From Lytechinus variegatus (taxonomy: Eukaryota > Echinodermata > Echinoidea > Temnopleuroida > Toxopneustidae): a stretch of DNA of 64,000 nucleotides. The notes below the pieces were generated by a model. The model made no database searches and was not told the origin of the DNA. It saw only the letters and a program-made list of their open reading frames with translations. Positions 53,045-63,314 of this stretch are shown in pieces. Location of the stretch: contig NC_054750.1 of assembly GCF_018143015.1 (NCBI RefSeq), forward strand, positions 9,514,501 through 9,578,500, in the 5' to 3' direction. Both the position numbers and the translations under genes were made by a program. Within the stretch, counting starts at the first letter, position 1; every line of letters starts with the position of its first letter.

Positions 53045-53594
53045 CCCGGGGGGGCCACTTACATTGACGAGTGGATACCATGCGCGACCAAAAAAACACG
53101 TAAAAAGGATGTCCTTTTCACGATAGGGCACGTTACGTACGTAACGTGAAAAGGGTGTCAAAAACACAAAAATAATGAAAAAAGGGTATCTATTTCGCTA
53201 GGAAAATTACGTGTTTAGGATCGAATTTGCGGGATGATAAAACAAAATTAAAATGTTTTATAAAGGATGTCCTTTTTGCCCCAACACTACGTGTTTAGAG
53301 TCCTATTTGCGCTAGGTGTAGAAGGTGGGGTCGTACTAAACCAAATAAGGTAAAGCCGACAACCAAAGGACCCGTAACAATAAAACATTCCTGTACTTGT
53401 TTAGGGGTTCATTTCAGGGAATATTTGCCAAGAGTATCGATTTGTTTCCAATACTTGTTAAGGGTAGGGTTTGACACGCCAATACTTGTTAAGGGGTGCA
53501 TTTTCAGAATATGGAAATTACGTTTTTAGGGTGCTTTTCGAGACCCCATGGTCGCGCATGGTATCCACTCGTGAATGGAAGTGGCCCCCCCGGG
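53045..53594. mobile_element. hAT-like MITE, GGCCACTT...GGTCGCGC family, copy 2
   Basis: Perfect 8-bp duplication AAAAATGT at 53037-53044 and 53595-53602. Same termini and interior as 30208-30767, in opposite orientation, with few differences (about 550 against 560 bp). Confidence 0.9.
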
Positions 53595-53628
53595 AAAAAT
53601 GTATGTTTTACTGTGGTCTGAATATTAA

Positions 53629-54123
53629 AGGGGAAGTTCACCCTGAAGAAAACTTTGTTGCAAAAATAACAGAAAAAATAGTAAAAAATTTGGTGAAGGT
53701 TTGAGCAAAATCCGTTAAAGAGTAAAAAAGTTATTAGAGTTCAAAGTTTTGGATTTGTGACGTCATAAACGAGCAGCTGCCCCATGTGTTATGTAATATA
53801 AAATGCATGAGTTTCAAATTTTGTATGGTTCCTGATGACTTAATTTTGTTTTCTATTCATAATCGGGTGTAAGATGATTTGTCTATTGATATACAAAAGG
53901 TACAGTGAAAACCATTTTCAATTTTCTGAGAAAATGACATTTCATTGATTTTTTACCATTCGCTATGTAGAAATGCTGCTCGCATATGACGTCACAAATC
54001 AAATAATTGAAATTCTAATAACTTTTTAATTATTTGATGAATTTTTCTCAAACCTTCGGCAATATTTTTATTATTTTTTCTGCTATTTTTACAATAAACT
54101 TTTTGTCAGGGTGAACTTCCCCT
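53629..54123. mobile_element. TTAA-flanked MITE, AGGGGAAGTTCACCCTG family
   Basis: TTAA at 53625-53628 and 54124-54127; termini AGGGGAAGTTCACCCTGA and CAGGGTGAACTTCCCCT are inverted perfectly over 17 bp. Inner motifs GTGACGTCA and ATGACGTCAC are also inverted. Confidence 0.9.
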
Positions 54124-54129
54124 TTAACA

Positions 54130-55770
54130 ATTTCTGCTTGCGCTGCACGCTCGCAATATTTGTTTGTCAGGAACCTTTTATTTTCGTGTATTCCATAGTT
54201 ATCAAAATATGTCCCTTTTCAGGTCTGATTGCCAAAACGTATCAGCTAGCGCTGCACGTTCGCATTTTCATGTTTCATTGGTGAGTTATGTATATCTCAA
54301 TATCAATTCTAAAACAAACTACTTAAAATCCCCATTTGATGACAGTTTATCAAAAATTTCTGCTCGCATTGATTTTTGAAAGATATTAACTCATGCATCA
54401 TATTCATAATTACAAATTGCTTTAAATGTCCAGTTTTCAGGTATAGTTTCGCGCTCTCATGCTTTGGAAGCGAAATAGGAAGATAGTCATCATTTTCATA
54501 TTATGACATAATGTCTTTATAGAATGTCCCGGTCCTATGTCAAAACTCAAAGTAATAATAATGAAACATATCAGCTCTTTTTTTAACTGTGATCCATATC
54601 CACCTCACAATTTTCCCACAAAGTGCTTGAAATACAGAGCTTAAATTGACCCTTTTTCAGATCAGAATATCATATATTTCTTAGCTCGCGCTTTGCGCTC
54701 GCTTTACTGATTTTCATGATAAGAAAGATATTTAGAATACCAAATTCTAGGTCACGATCGAAATCTAAAACATGCGAGTGCACATTCTTCAGATGTGCAG
54801 CTGGTTCTCTATCTAAATCATTATCCAGTTTCAGATCACAATATCAATAATTGTTTGCTGGCGATTTGCTCTCGCATTATTTTTTTCCGCTCGCGCTTCA
54901 CGCTCGCATCAATTGTTTAGTTATATACTTATCCTTTTCATGATTACAAAAAAAAGCTTAGAATTTCCATTCTTCAGATAGAAATGTCAAAAATTTTCAG
55001 CTCGCGCTTCGCGCTCGCATTATTAATGTACGTTGATTTCAAATTACTCATCCTTTTCATGATTTAAAAAATATGAATAGAGTGTTCCACTTTTGGGTTT
55101 AAATCTCGAAGTTTTCAGCTCGCGCTCGCATCACTTAACATATGTAACGTCTTCATGGCCTACAAGCAGCCGTTAACAGATCCTTTTTATCAGATCAAAA
55201 CGTATATCAAAAATAAGTAAAAAAAAATTCTGCTCGCTCTTTGCGCTCGCATTATTAATGTAGGATGATTTCAATTACTCATCCTTTTCATGATTAAAAA
55301 AATATGAATAGAGAGTCTCATTTTTTAGGTTTAAATCTCGATTTTTTCTGCTCGCACTTCGTGCTCGCATCAATTAATTAGATATATACTTATCCTTTTT
55401 CATTCTTCAGATAAAAATGTCCAAATTTCTGCTCGCTCTTTGCGCTCGCATTATTAATATAGGATGATTTCCAATTACTCATCCTTTTCATGATTAAAAA
55501 AATATAAAAAGAGAGTCTCGATTTTAGGTTTAAATCTCGAATTTTTCTGCTCGCACTTCGTGCTCGCATCAATTAATTAGATATATACTTATCCTTTTTC
55601 ATTCTTCAGGTAAAAATGTCAAAATTTCAGCTCGCTCTTTGCGCTCGCATTATTTGATAGTTGAAATATGTAACGTCTTCATGGCTAACAAGCTGCCGTT
55701 AACAGATCCTTTTTTTATCAAATCAAAGCATATCTTAAAAATTTTCTGCTCGCGCTTCGCGCTCGCACTT
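54130..55770. repeat. Degenerate minisatellite with GCTCGCGCTTCGCGCTCGCA core
   Basis: The core or a variant appears at about 54137, 54248, 54684, 54890, 55001, 55119, 55233, 55350, 55432, 55549, 55631 and 55749, spaced mostly 80-120 bp. Linkers such as TACTCATCCTTTTCATGATT and TCTTCATGGC are shared. A further unit is at 52905, with related units at ~63822 and 63916. Confidence 0.85.
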
Positions 55771-55796
55771 GAAATAAGGCTTATGATATTATATGA

Positions 55797-55797
<1 letters not shown>

Positions 55798-55830
<33 letters not shown>

Positions 55831-55832
55831 TT
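55798..55832. repeat. TA microsatellite
   Basis: Alternating AT run of about 33 bases broken by one GT. Confidence 0.9.
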
Positions 55833-55976
55833 AACTTAGTGACTAGGTGACTATTAGGACTACCCCTTCAAAGAAACAAACAAAAATTAACTTTGAGTGG
55901 CCGATCGGGGAAAATGTGGCTGAAAAAAATTCCGCCCCCCCCCCCCCTATTGGCCAAGGCTGGATCCGCCCCTGAG

Positions 55977-56343
55977 ATGTTGTATTGTTTGTGACTCGCA
56001 ACTGGTAACTTGTAAAAGTTATGTAAGGATAAAGTCTGTGAAAGTTGCTAGAGCTGGATTTCAAGAACAATTGCAAGAAATTTTCGCAGATATTTCGTCC
56101 AATTCTTCCAACTGTATTTGCGACAGATGCGTGACAAAAGTACGGAATGTGCACAAGTCCATTGAACTTTGCCAGGAACTTAGGGATCGATACGAGTCAA
56201 CAAAACGTAATCATAGTCACAACCTGTCATCTTCCATTTCTACACCATTAAAGACTATCCCCAACAGGCTGAATGTAGGAAGGGAAGCTAATGAAAGAAG
56301 CAAACGTAAAATTGCTTTTTCTCCAGGAACTCCAACTTCTCGA
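55977..56343 (+). CDS. Exon-like frame with Cys-rich N-terminus, unassigned
   Basis: One frame is open from an AG at 55975-55976 to a strong donor GTAAGT at 56344. It encodes CCIVCDSQLVTC, then 30 residues later NCICDRCVTKV, then a charged helical part (ELCQELRDRYESTKRN) and a Ser/Thr/Arg-rich tail (KRKIAFSPGTPTSR). The paired C-x2-C motifs suggest a small zinc-binding module of ZAD-like spacing, but the family is not recognised. There is no in-frame ATG early on, so this would be an internal exon. The acceptor coincides with the edge of the composite repeat, which weakens it. Confidence 0.4.
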
Positions 56344-57178
56344 GTAAGTACAACGAGTAGATCTAACTACGTTAGTCAAGTTCATGTGCCCATGCTGTCT
56401 CGTACTTAGTAACTCGTCAAAATGAAAAATATGTTTTTATATCGATCATGTCGATATAGCCTGAGTCTGAGTGAAGTTAAAAATCCCAAAGTTTAGGACT
56501 AGATTCTAGACCAATCTGACTTTAAGCCCTTATTTAAAAACAGACGTCTAGAAAAGTTGTCTTCCACTTTCCTTTGAAAATAATCAAATAATAAATATGG
56601 TATATTACGACAGTTTGATAATACCAAAAATAAAGATTTTCTCCAGTGTAATGAATTATGGGTTATGTTGATGTTATTAAGTTATAAGTGATTCAAACCA
56701 ATCAAGTGATACAAATATAGTAGGCCTACAAAGTTTGGCAAAGGGAATATAACATAAAAGGTTTGGGACCCAAATAGAAGAGCTTGTGAAAGGGCCATTT
56801 GATGAAAGTAATATAAATCAAAGGAAGATACCGTATAGCAACGTAATGATGATAAACAAACATACATACAAAACAAAAATAATATAAGATGAAGTATAAA
56901 ATGATAAAACATTGTAGCAAAAATATTGATGATAAAAACAAACATAAAAAACGAGAATAATACAAATATATTTACAATGATAAACTAGAAAGTAAACAAA
57001 AGATTAATTAAAGACATTTTGCAAGCTCTGAAATAAGATTTTTGACATATTGGCAATTTTGGAATTCCAAAATGAGTTCAAAGCAGTTTTTTTCTTCCAA
57101 ATGGTTGATGGTTGATAAGAGTTCTCTGACGTGTAATGTATGTAGATCTACATCAATTTTCCCGGGGAGTAGCATTAA

Positions 57179-57661
57179 AGGTCAAGTCCACCTCAGAAAA
57201 ATGTTGATTTGAATCAATAGAGAAAAATCAGACAAGCACAATGCTGAAAATTTCACCAAAATCGGATGTAAAATAAGAAAGTTATGACATTTCAAAGTTT
57301 TGCTTATTTTCAACAAAATAGTTAAATGAACAAGCCAGTTACCTACAACTGAGAGAGTCGATGACGTCATTCACTCACTATTTCTTTTGTTTTTATTGTT
57401 TGAATTATACAATATTTCAATTTATACGAATTTGACAATTAGGACCTCCTTGCCTGAAGCATAAAATGTTAAAATAATGGAATTCCACGTGTTTAGGGAG
57501 GAATGAAACTTCATTTTACATGACAATGATGAGAAAATCAAAATATTTCATATTTCATATAATAAAAAACAAAAGAAATAGTGAGTGAGTGATGTCATCA
57601 ACTCTTGTTGAATTTTTCTCTTTTTATTCAAATCAAGTTTTTGTTGAGGTGGACTTGTCCT
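57179..57661. mobile_element. TTAA-type MITE, AGGTCAAGTCCACC family, copy C
   Basis: TTAA on both sides (57175-57178, 57662-57665); ends AGGTCAAGTCCACCTCAG and GGTGGACTTGTCCT. About 110 bp of the right interior is missing relative to copies A and B. Confidence 0.87.
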
Positions 57662-57893
57662 TTAAACCTAACAATAAGTCAATTAATACTACAGTGATCT
57701 CGGGATGATGAACAGAGTCTGGATGTTTGATTTGTTGATTTAATTATGAGACAGAAAAATTTCGTGCAGTGCTTTTAATTTAACATGATTTCCACCCCCC
57801 CACATAATTATATGTATGTATGGGAGTGTGTATGTACTGACTATACATTATGTATTTATTTTATGTATTTATATTATGTATGTATTTATTTAC

Positions 57894-58098
57894 AGATCGG
57901 TGCTGCTTGGAAAATCACACTTTTTCCAAAGCCAGTTGGCAAACTAATAAAGGAATCATGTCCTCGCAAAAATGACAATGCTGTGACCTGTTCACTCTTG
58001 AATTGGAGACCAAGACGACGTGATGTCTCTTCGATAGCTCTCCCCACGACTTTCTCTGACTCGTTTTGGCGATCTCCACGGGCACGGTAGTCAGCCAT
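57894..58098 (-). CDS. RecQ-like helicase, first coding exon
   Basis: ATG at 58096-58098, 68 codons plus one base, donor GTAAAT. It encodes MADYRARGDRQNESEKVVGR, then LGLQFKSEQVTALSFLRGHD and SFISLPTGFGKSVIFQ. The KSEQ motif (helicase motif 0) and the Walker A loop TGFGKS (motif I) match RecQ-family ATP-dependent DNA helicases. Only the N-terminal tip of the helicase core is here. The next exons should lie to the left, but none with motifs Ia-VI was found down to 52.7 kb, so the gene is a fragment, or its exons are far away or lost. Such RecQ-like single-domain genes are often multicopy in marine invertebrates. Confidence 0.6.
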
Positions 58099-58840
58099 CA
58101 TTCTTAAAATGGCTAAGAAAGTCAACTACATGTATCTAAACGGTCAATGAGTAGATCGACTTGATAAACAGAAGATAACGCCAAAGTATTAAAGAATAAC
58201 CTTGAGTAGTACAAGTAAACGATCCGAAAACAAACGATACAAGCATGCGTTGTATATACGAGTAAAACAACAGCCATGTAGCATGCACACGTGTACATAG
58301 GACATAGAGTGCACATGGTGTAATTTTTTTCCATGATGTATCAATAATTTTATTTCTTTATCATATAAAATCGTTCAAAAAATACTCAACCAAAAATAAT
58401 TTTCATATTTATAAATATTTTTTAAGAATATTTTACAGGGATTGTGTGACGAATATTCGTAAAATAGATTTATAAATTTTATTAATGTGAGTTAATTAAA
58501 AAATATCCTTGAAATAAGACTGGGAACACCGTCCCCCAAAACTGTCACTTGGAGTTACGTAATGGCACCGAGGAGAACGCCGTTCTGATTGACAGGGTTT
58601 GTCGACCAATCGGAATCGAGAGCGAGGGAGACTGGGCTCAGTGGGCGGAATATCAGTTCCCTTGAATCTGACGGGGAACTTGCCAAGATTCACTGGACTG
58701 TTGTTTGATATGACTATTCAGGATGTGTGTATACGTATGCGTGTACTGTTATGGGGTTGTAGTAGTGTGCTGGGTGTTTGGTAGTCGTGTCGTACAAAAT
58801 AACAACAGTCCAGGAGGTGGACTATATACAAGCCGCCTCT
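58099..58840 (-). other. Upstream region of the helicase exon
   Basis: No other exon seen. Around 58560-58680 there is a moderately GC-rich patch with an ACCAATCGG CCAAT-like motif and a GGGCGG box; it could be a promoter for the minus-strand exon. Confidence 0.3.
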
Positions 58841-58851
58841 TGTACTTGAAA

Positions 58852-58869
58852 TTTTTGATATTGCTAGCC

Positions 58870-58931
<62 letters not shown>

Positions 58932-58938
58932 GCTAGCC

Positions 58939-58977
<39 letters not shown>

Positions 58978-58994
58978 TAGCAATATCAAAAATT
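58852..58994. repeat. TA microsatellite framed by inverted repeats
   Basis: ATTTTTGATATTGCTAGCCA (starting ~58851) and TGGCTAGCAATATCAAAAAT (ending ~58993) are exact inverted copies around two long TA runs, with one ATGCTAGCCAGATAT in the middle. The whole would fold into a cruciform. Confidence 0.85.
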
Positions 58995-59020
58995 AAAAGA
59001 GAGAACTTTTCATATTTTGA

Positions 59021-60905
59021 CTTGAAAATTTAACGTTTTTCACACTTTTTTTTATATTAAGAGTGAACTCATGCATACGGCTATTCCATTTAACAATCTG
59101 TGTACCTTAATTTTCTTTCTTTCTTTCACTACCGTACCTATGGGGGGAGCAGGGGTCAGACTGCCCCCCCCCCCCCGACGAGTCACAACTGATCCCTGAT
59201 GACCGTGACGAGCCACCAGTGGCCCGGCCCCTCATTTGTAGTTGAAGACTTTTTTTTGTCAATGTCCTTTCCTGCTGAGGAGACCTTTTTTGTTTTGGGG
59301 TTTTTTTTTTTGCTTGTCAATTTTTTCTGGTGCGAATGTCCTATATTTCCTTTTGAGGACCTTTCTTTTTTTTTTTTTTTGCTTATCGATTTCTTTTCTG
59401 GTACGAAATCTTTTATTTGTGGTTGAATTAAGACCCATTTTTTTTCTTGTCATATTTTTTTGGGCGGACGATTTTGCCCCCCCCCCCCTGTGGAAATAAA
59501 ACAATATACTACCAGGGTTATATTTAGATTACTGCCCCAGGGGAGTGGGCAGTTAGGAGAAAACCACAAATCCCTGATAATTAAGTACATGGCCTATGGG
59601 AAAGTTGTCCTTGCCTCTTGTCATAATTTACTTACCCAGTTGCCAATTTGAAATCTACATAATCATAGGGATTTCAATTTTAAACTAAAGCAGCCATAAC
59701 TTTCTTATTGCTGGTCCGATTTCTTTCAAACTTTCACCATTCTGTTTTATCTATTTTTCTCCTTTCCAACACTACATTTTATGACCAAGGCTGGATTCCC
59801 CTTTAAACTTTTTTTTAGCTAAAATGAAGCAATTTTCAGAACAAGGGGTTTGACATTTGGTCATCTGTCCATTTATTCACTGCTTATTTTGCTTTGGATG
59901 AAAGTTCCCCCTGAATCCATGATTGTCCCTTCGATTTGCCCCTCACTCCGAAAGCATCGGTCAGGAAAAGAATAAAGCGAATCGAAAATAAAAAGGTAAA
60001 AGCAGGCCACAATATTTTTCACGAAGCCTGGATCTATCAACATTGCAGTTGGTTGATTGGTTCTATTTCTTTCATTCCAACCTCTACGTCAGGATGGTGT
60101 TCAGTCTGTGATGGATGACATGAACTTTTGTCTAATTCATTTTTGTATAGATCTCTATATTTTCCAAGAGAATTATTATAATAAGAGACTTAAGAGTGGA
60201 AGGGCTTATTGTTTACGTCATGATCCCTGTTGCGTGATTGTTGCAGTACCATCTTTTTTTTCATGAAACCTTTTTTGATTTTGCAAACATGTCAACTTTT
60301 CCTGAGGAAAGTGTGACCCCCCCCCCCCCCTTCCCCTTTGGAAACTCCTGAATCCATCCCTGCATGAACATGTAATTTTTCTTGAAATCATGAATCTGAA
60401 CTAGATCTAGCACTTGAAAATTTAACGTTTTTCACACTTTTTTTTATATTAAGAGTGAACTCATGCATACGGCTATTCCATTTAACAATCTGTGTACCTT
60501 AATTTTCTTTCTTTCTTTCACTACCGTACCTATGGGGGGAGCAGGGGTCAGACTGCCCCCCCCCCCGACGAGTCACAACTGATCCCTGATGACCGTGACG
60601 AGCCACCAGTGGCCCGGCCCCTCATTTGTAGTTGAAGACTTTTTTTTGTCAATGTCCTTTCCTGCTGAGGAGCCCTTTTTTGTTTTGGGTTTTTTTTTTT
60701 TTTTGCTTGTCAATTTTTTCTGGTGCGAATGTCCTATATTTCCTTTTGAGGACCTTTCTTTTTTTTTTTTTTTTTGCTTATCGATTTCTTTTCTGGTACG
60801 AAATCTTTTATTTGTGGTTGAATTAAGACCCATTTTTTTTCTTGTCATATTTTTTTGGGCGGACGATTTTGCCCCCCCCCCCCTGTGGAAATAAAACAAT
60901 ATACT
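59021..60905. repeat. Imperfect tandem duplication, 1.39-kb unit
   Basis: The unit CTTGAAAATTTAACG...GTGGAAATAAAACAATATAC (59021-59507) recurs at 60413-60903 almost unchanged. Between the copies lies the 905-bp segment shared with 49955-50852. Poly-T and poly-C tract lengths vary between copies. Confidence 0.9.
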
Positions 60906-60920
60906 GTGGAAAATCCTAGG

Positions 60921-61010
60921 TACGCTACTGCTTCCTTTCTTTCTTTCTTTCTTTCTTTCTTTCAATCTTTCTTTCTTTCATTCTTTCTTTTATTTCTTTC
61001 TTTCTTTTTT
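60921..61010. repeat. CTTT microsatellite
   Basis: About 20 CTTT units with a few ATTT/CAAT interruptions, followed by a longer pyrimidine tract to about 61083. Confidence 0.9.
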
Positions 61011-61307
61011 TTCCTTTTTATCTCTTTCCATTTTCCTTTTCTATTTCTCCCTTCTTTTTTTTCCTGTTCGCTCCTTTTTTTTCCCAACGGCAGCGCTGAT
61101 TTACCGATGATATCCAAATTAGTGTGTGTGTGGGGGGGTGTGGTTAACGACGGCCATGGGTATGAATCTCATTGAACAGGCAATGTGAGCGAGAAGCTAG
61201 CCATGGCTCTGGGAAGTGGGGGGAAAAGACCAACATTTTGTGTTGAGACTTTTTTTAGGGCTTGCTTGTCAAATTTCTCCGGTCTAGATGAGTCTATGAT
61301 TATCTAG

Positions 61308-61606
61308 CAACCCCCATAAGCGGCGGAAGCGGGGGGACGGTCCCCCCTAATTTTTTTTTTTGATAACCTTTTTTTTGCTTGTTAATTTTTTTTCCTGCGT
61401 TCCCCCTAAATTCACGTGGACCCCCCTGAAACGTGTGTTATCCCCCCCTAAAATTTAGGTTGATGACTTTTTTTTTGCTTGTTAAAATTGTTTGGTTAGC
61501 CACTCCTATTTTTTTTTGGGGGGGGCTTGTCCAATTTTTTACCTGTGTCCATCCCAAAATTTCAGGTGGACTCCCCCTAAATTTTTTGGCTTCCGCCGCC
61601 AATGGC
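61308..61606. mobile_element. 300-bp element, GGCGGAAGC termini, copy 1
   Basis: Starts AAGCGGCGGAAGCGGGGGGA, ends GGCTTCCGCCGCCAATGG. The interior repeats a T-rich unit TTTTGCTTGT(T/C)AATTTTTT followed by CCTGNGTCC. Confidence 0.75.
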
Positions 61607-61941
61607 AACCCCCCTATTTCCTTTGGAGTTTTGGAGCAAAACGACCTTCATTTTAAGTGATCTCCCTTAATTTTTATTTTTGCCTGTTAAATTTACTTCA
61701 GCGCCCCCTGCCCCCCCCAAAAAAAAATGTTCCCATGGCCCTGCGGGAAGCACGAGAGAAATTTTCAAGTTCAAGTTTAAGTTCAAAATAATCTTTCCCT
61801 CACCTTATTTTTCTTTACCGTGCATGTATTTCCCTCTTCCTCTCATTATTCCTTTTCCTCTTTTCCCTCCTATCTCTATCTCTCTTTTCCATTCTTTAAA
61901 AAATTTCACTCCCCCTTTTTGCACCGCCAATAGTGGGGTCA

Positions 61942-62264
61942 ACCCATTGGCGGCGGAAGCCCAAAAATTTAGGAGGTGTCCACCTGAGATTTTGGGATGG
62001 ACACAGGTAAAAAATTTGACAAGCGTCCCCCAAAAAGGTTATCAACCTAAATTTTAAGGAGTTCCTAATCAAGAATTTTTGACAAGCAAAAAAAAAAAAA
62101 AAGGCCATCAACAAAAATTTTAGGGGGGGTCCACGTGAATTTAGGGGGGACGCAGGAAAAAAATTGACAAGCAAAATAAAAAAAAGCTTATCTAAAAAAA
62201 AAAACCCACCTAAAATTCAGGGGGGGGACACGTCCCCCCCCCCCGCTTCCGCCGCCTATGGGTC
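61942..62264. mobile_element. 320-bp element, GGCGGAAGC termini, copy 2, inverted
   Basis: Starts CCCATTGGCGGCGGAAGCCC, ends CGCTTCCGCCGCCTATGG. It is the reverse complement of copy 1 with scattered changes. Confidence 0.75.
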
Positions 62265-63310
62265 AACCCTTTGGATCCGCCTATGAAAAAGGTACTGTAA
62301 ACAACCCAAGATATCAGGGCAAAGTTTCTCCATGCAGATTACATACCGGGGCTTATCAAAATGTTAAACTGACTAAAACTCTAGAGTCTCTTTTTGGTGG
62401 TGTTTATTTCCCGCTTTTAGTTATTTCTGCATTCAGATTACATGGATTAGTTATTCGGGGGGAGTTTAGGGTAGGCCTACTCTGCAGAGAAGCCTGCAGA
62501 GATCGAGGAATTGTCCATTTGAAAGCACCGCCCCCCCCCTTGGCGGTATTTTTTTTAACCAATGACGAAAAACGGCAAGCCTGATGATCATAACCCCCCC
62601 CCCCCATATACAATAATGAATTCTGACATTCGCATGAAGTGACCCAGAGAAGTGACAATTAAGATAAATAACAAACAGCATAATCGAAAACACCAGGAAA
62701 CAGACTGTTTTTCAAGGTAATCGGAAATCAATATTGATTCGATAGTGTGGGTGTGTGTGACAGAGAGAGAGAGGGGGGGGGGCAACATGGAAATATCAAT
62801 TACACATTAAGTTGAAATCGAACAAAGCGCAAAGCGAGTGAACAATACACCCCATAATGGGATGGAACTGTAACCCTTTTCTACATAAGACACGCCCTTG
62901 TGGTATTTAATAGTTCAGAAAGTAGTCAACTCGAAAATTGTCATTAAATTGCCATCGACATATTTTTTTTTAAATCGAGTTGAAATGAATCAATTACAAG
63001 CTCCCATAGAAATATATTAGAGAGAGATATAAGCAAACATGCACATAAAACAAACCATGACCTCTAAAACAACTTACATTAACACACAGAAACGTAACAG
63101 GGGTCGGTGGCCGGGGGGGGGGGGGGCAAGAGCGGAAAATTCCTGGTCATATCATGGTATGAATAGGCAGCGCACAATGAGGCACAAATTTTGAGGGGCC
63201 AGATATGGAGCATCGGGCAAAGTTTATTTTAAAAAAAATGCGAGCGAGCGAGCGAGAAAAATTTCGACATTTTTTATTACAAAAATCAAAGTTTGTGATA
63301 GATCTTTGTA
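62265..63310. other. No gene seen
   Basis: Contains C/G runs (62530, 62597, 62774, 63113), a TCTAGAGTCTC-type stretch and a GAGCGAGCGAGCGAG tetramer run at ~63240. One plus frame of ~100 codons at 62258-62584 shows no domain. Confidence 0.4.
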
Positions 63311-63314
63311 TCAG

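Larger units (their letters stand above)
52718..55976. mobile_element. 3.3-kb composite repeat element with CGGATCCAG ends
   Basis: Left end GGCGGATCCAGGGGGGGGG and right end CCTATTGGCCAAGGCTGGAT then CCGCC are inverted. The inside is an AG-rich tract, then many units with a GCTCGC-type core, interrupted by an hAT-like MITE and a TTAA MITE. No transposase frame. Terminal duplications not certain. Confidence 0.55.

Noticed and set aside
56682-56965. Hydrophobic minus-strand frames resembling membrane segments
   Set aside because: The sequence is A-rich on plus, so the reverse frame is Phe/Tyr/Leu-rich by composition only.
59180-59225. Hammerhead-ribozyme-like CTGATGA core
   Set aside because: CTGATGA occurs, but the required GAAA after stem II and a matching cleavage triplet are absent; the repeat at 60573 shows the same defect.
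62258-62584. 108-codon open frame
   Set aside because: Overlaps repeat ends and a C run that encodes PPPP; no domain visible.
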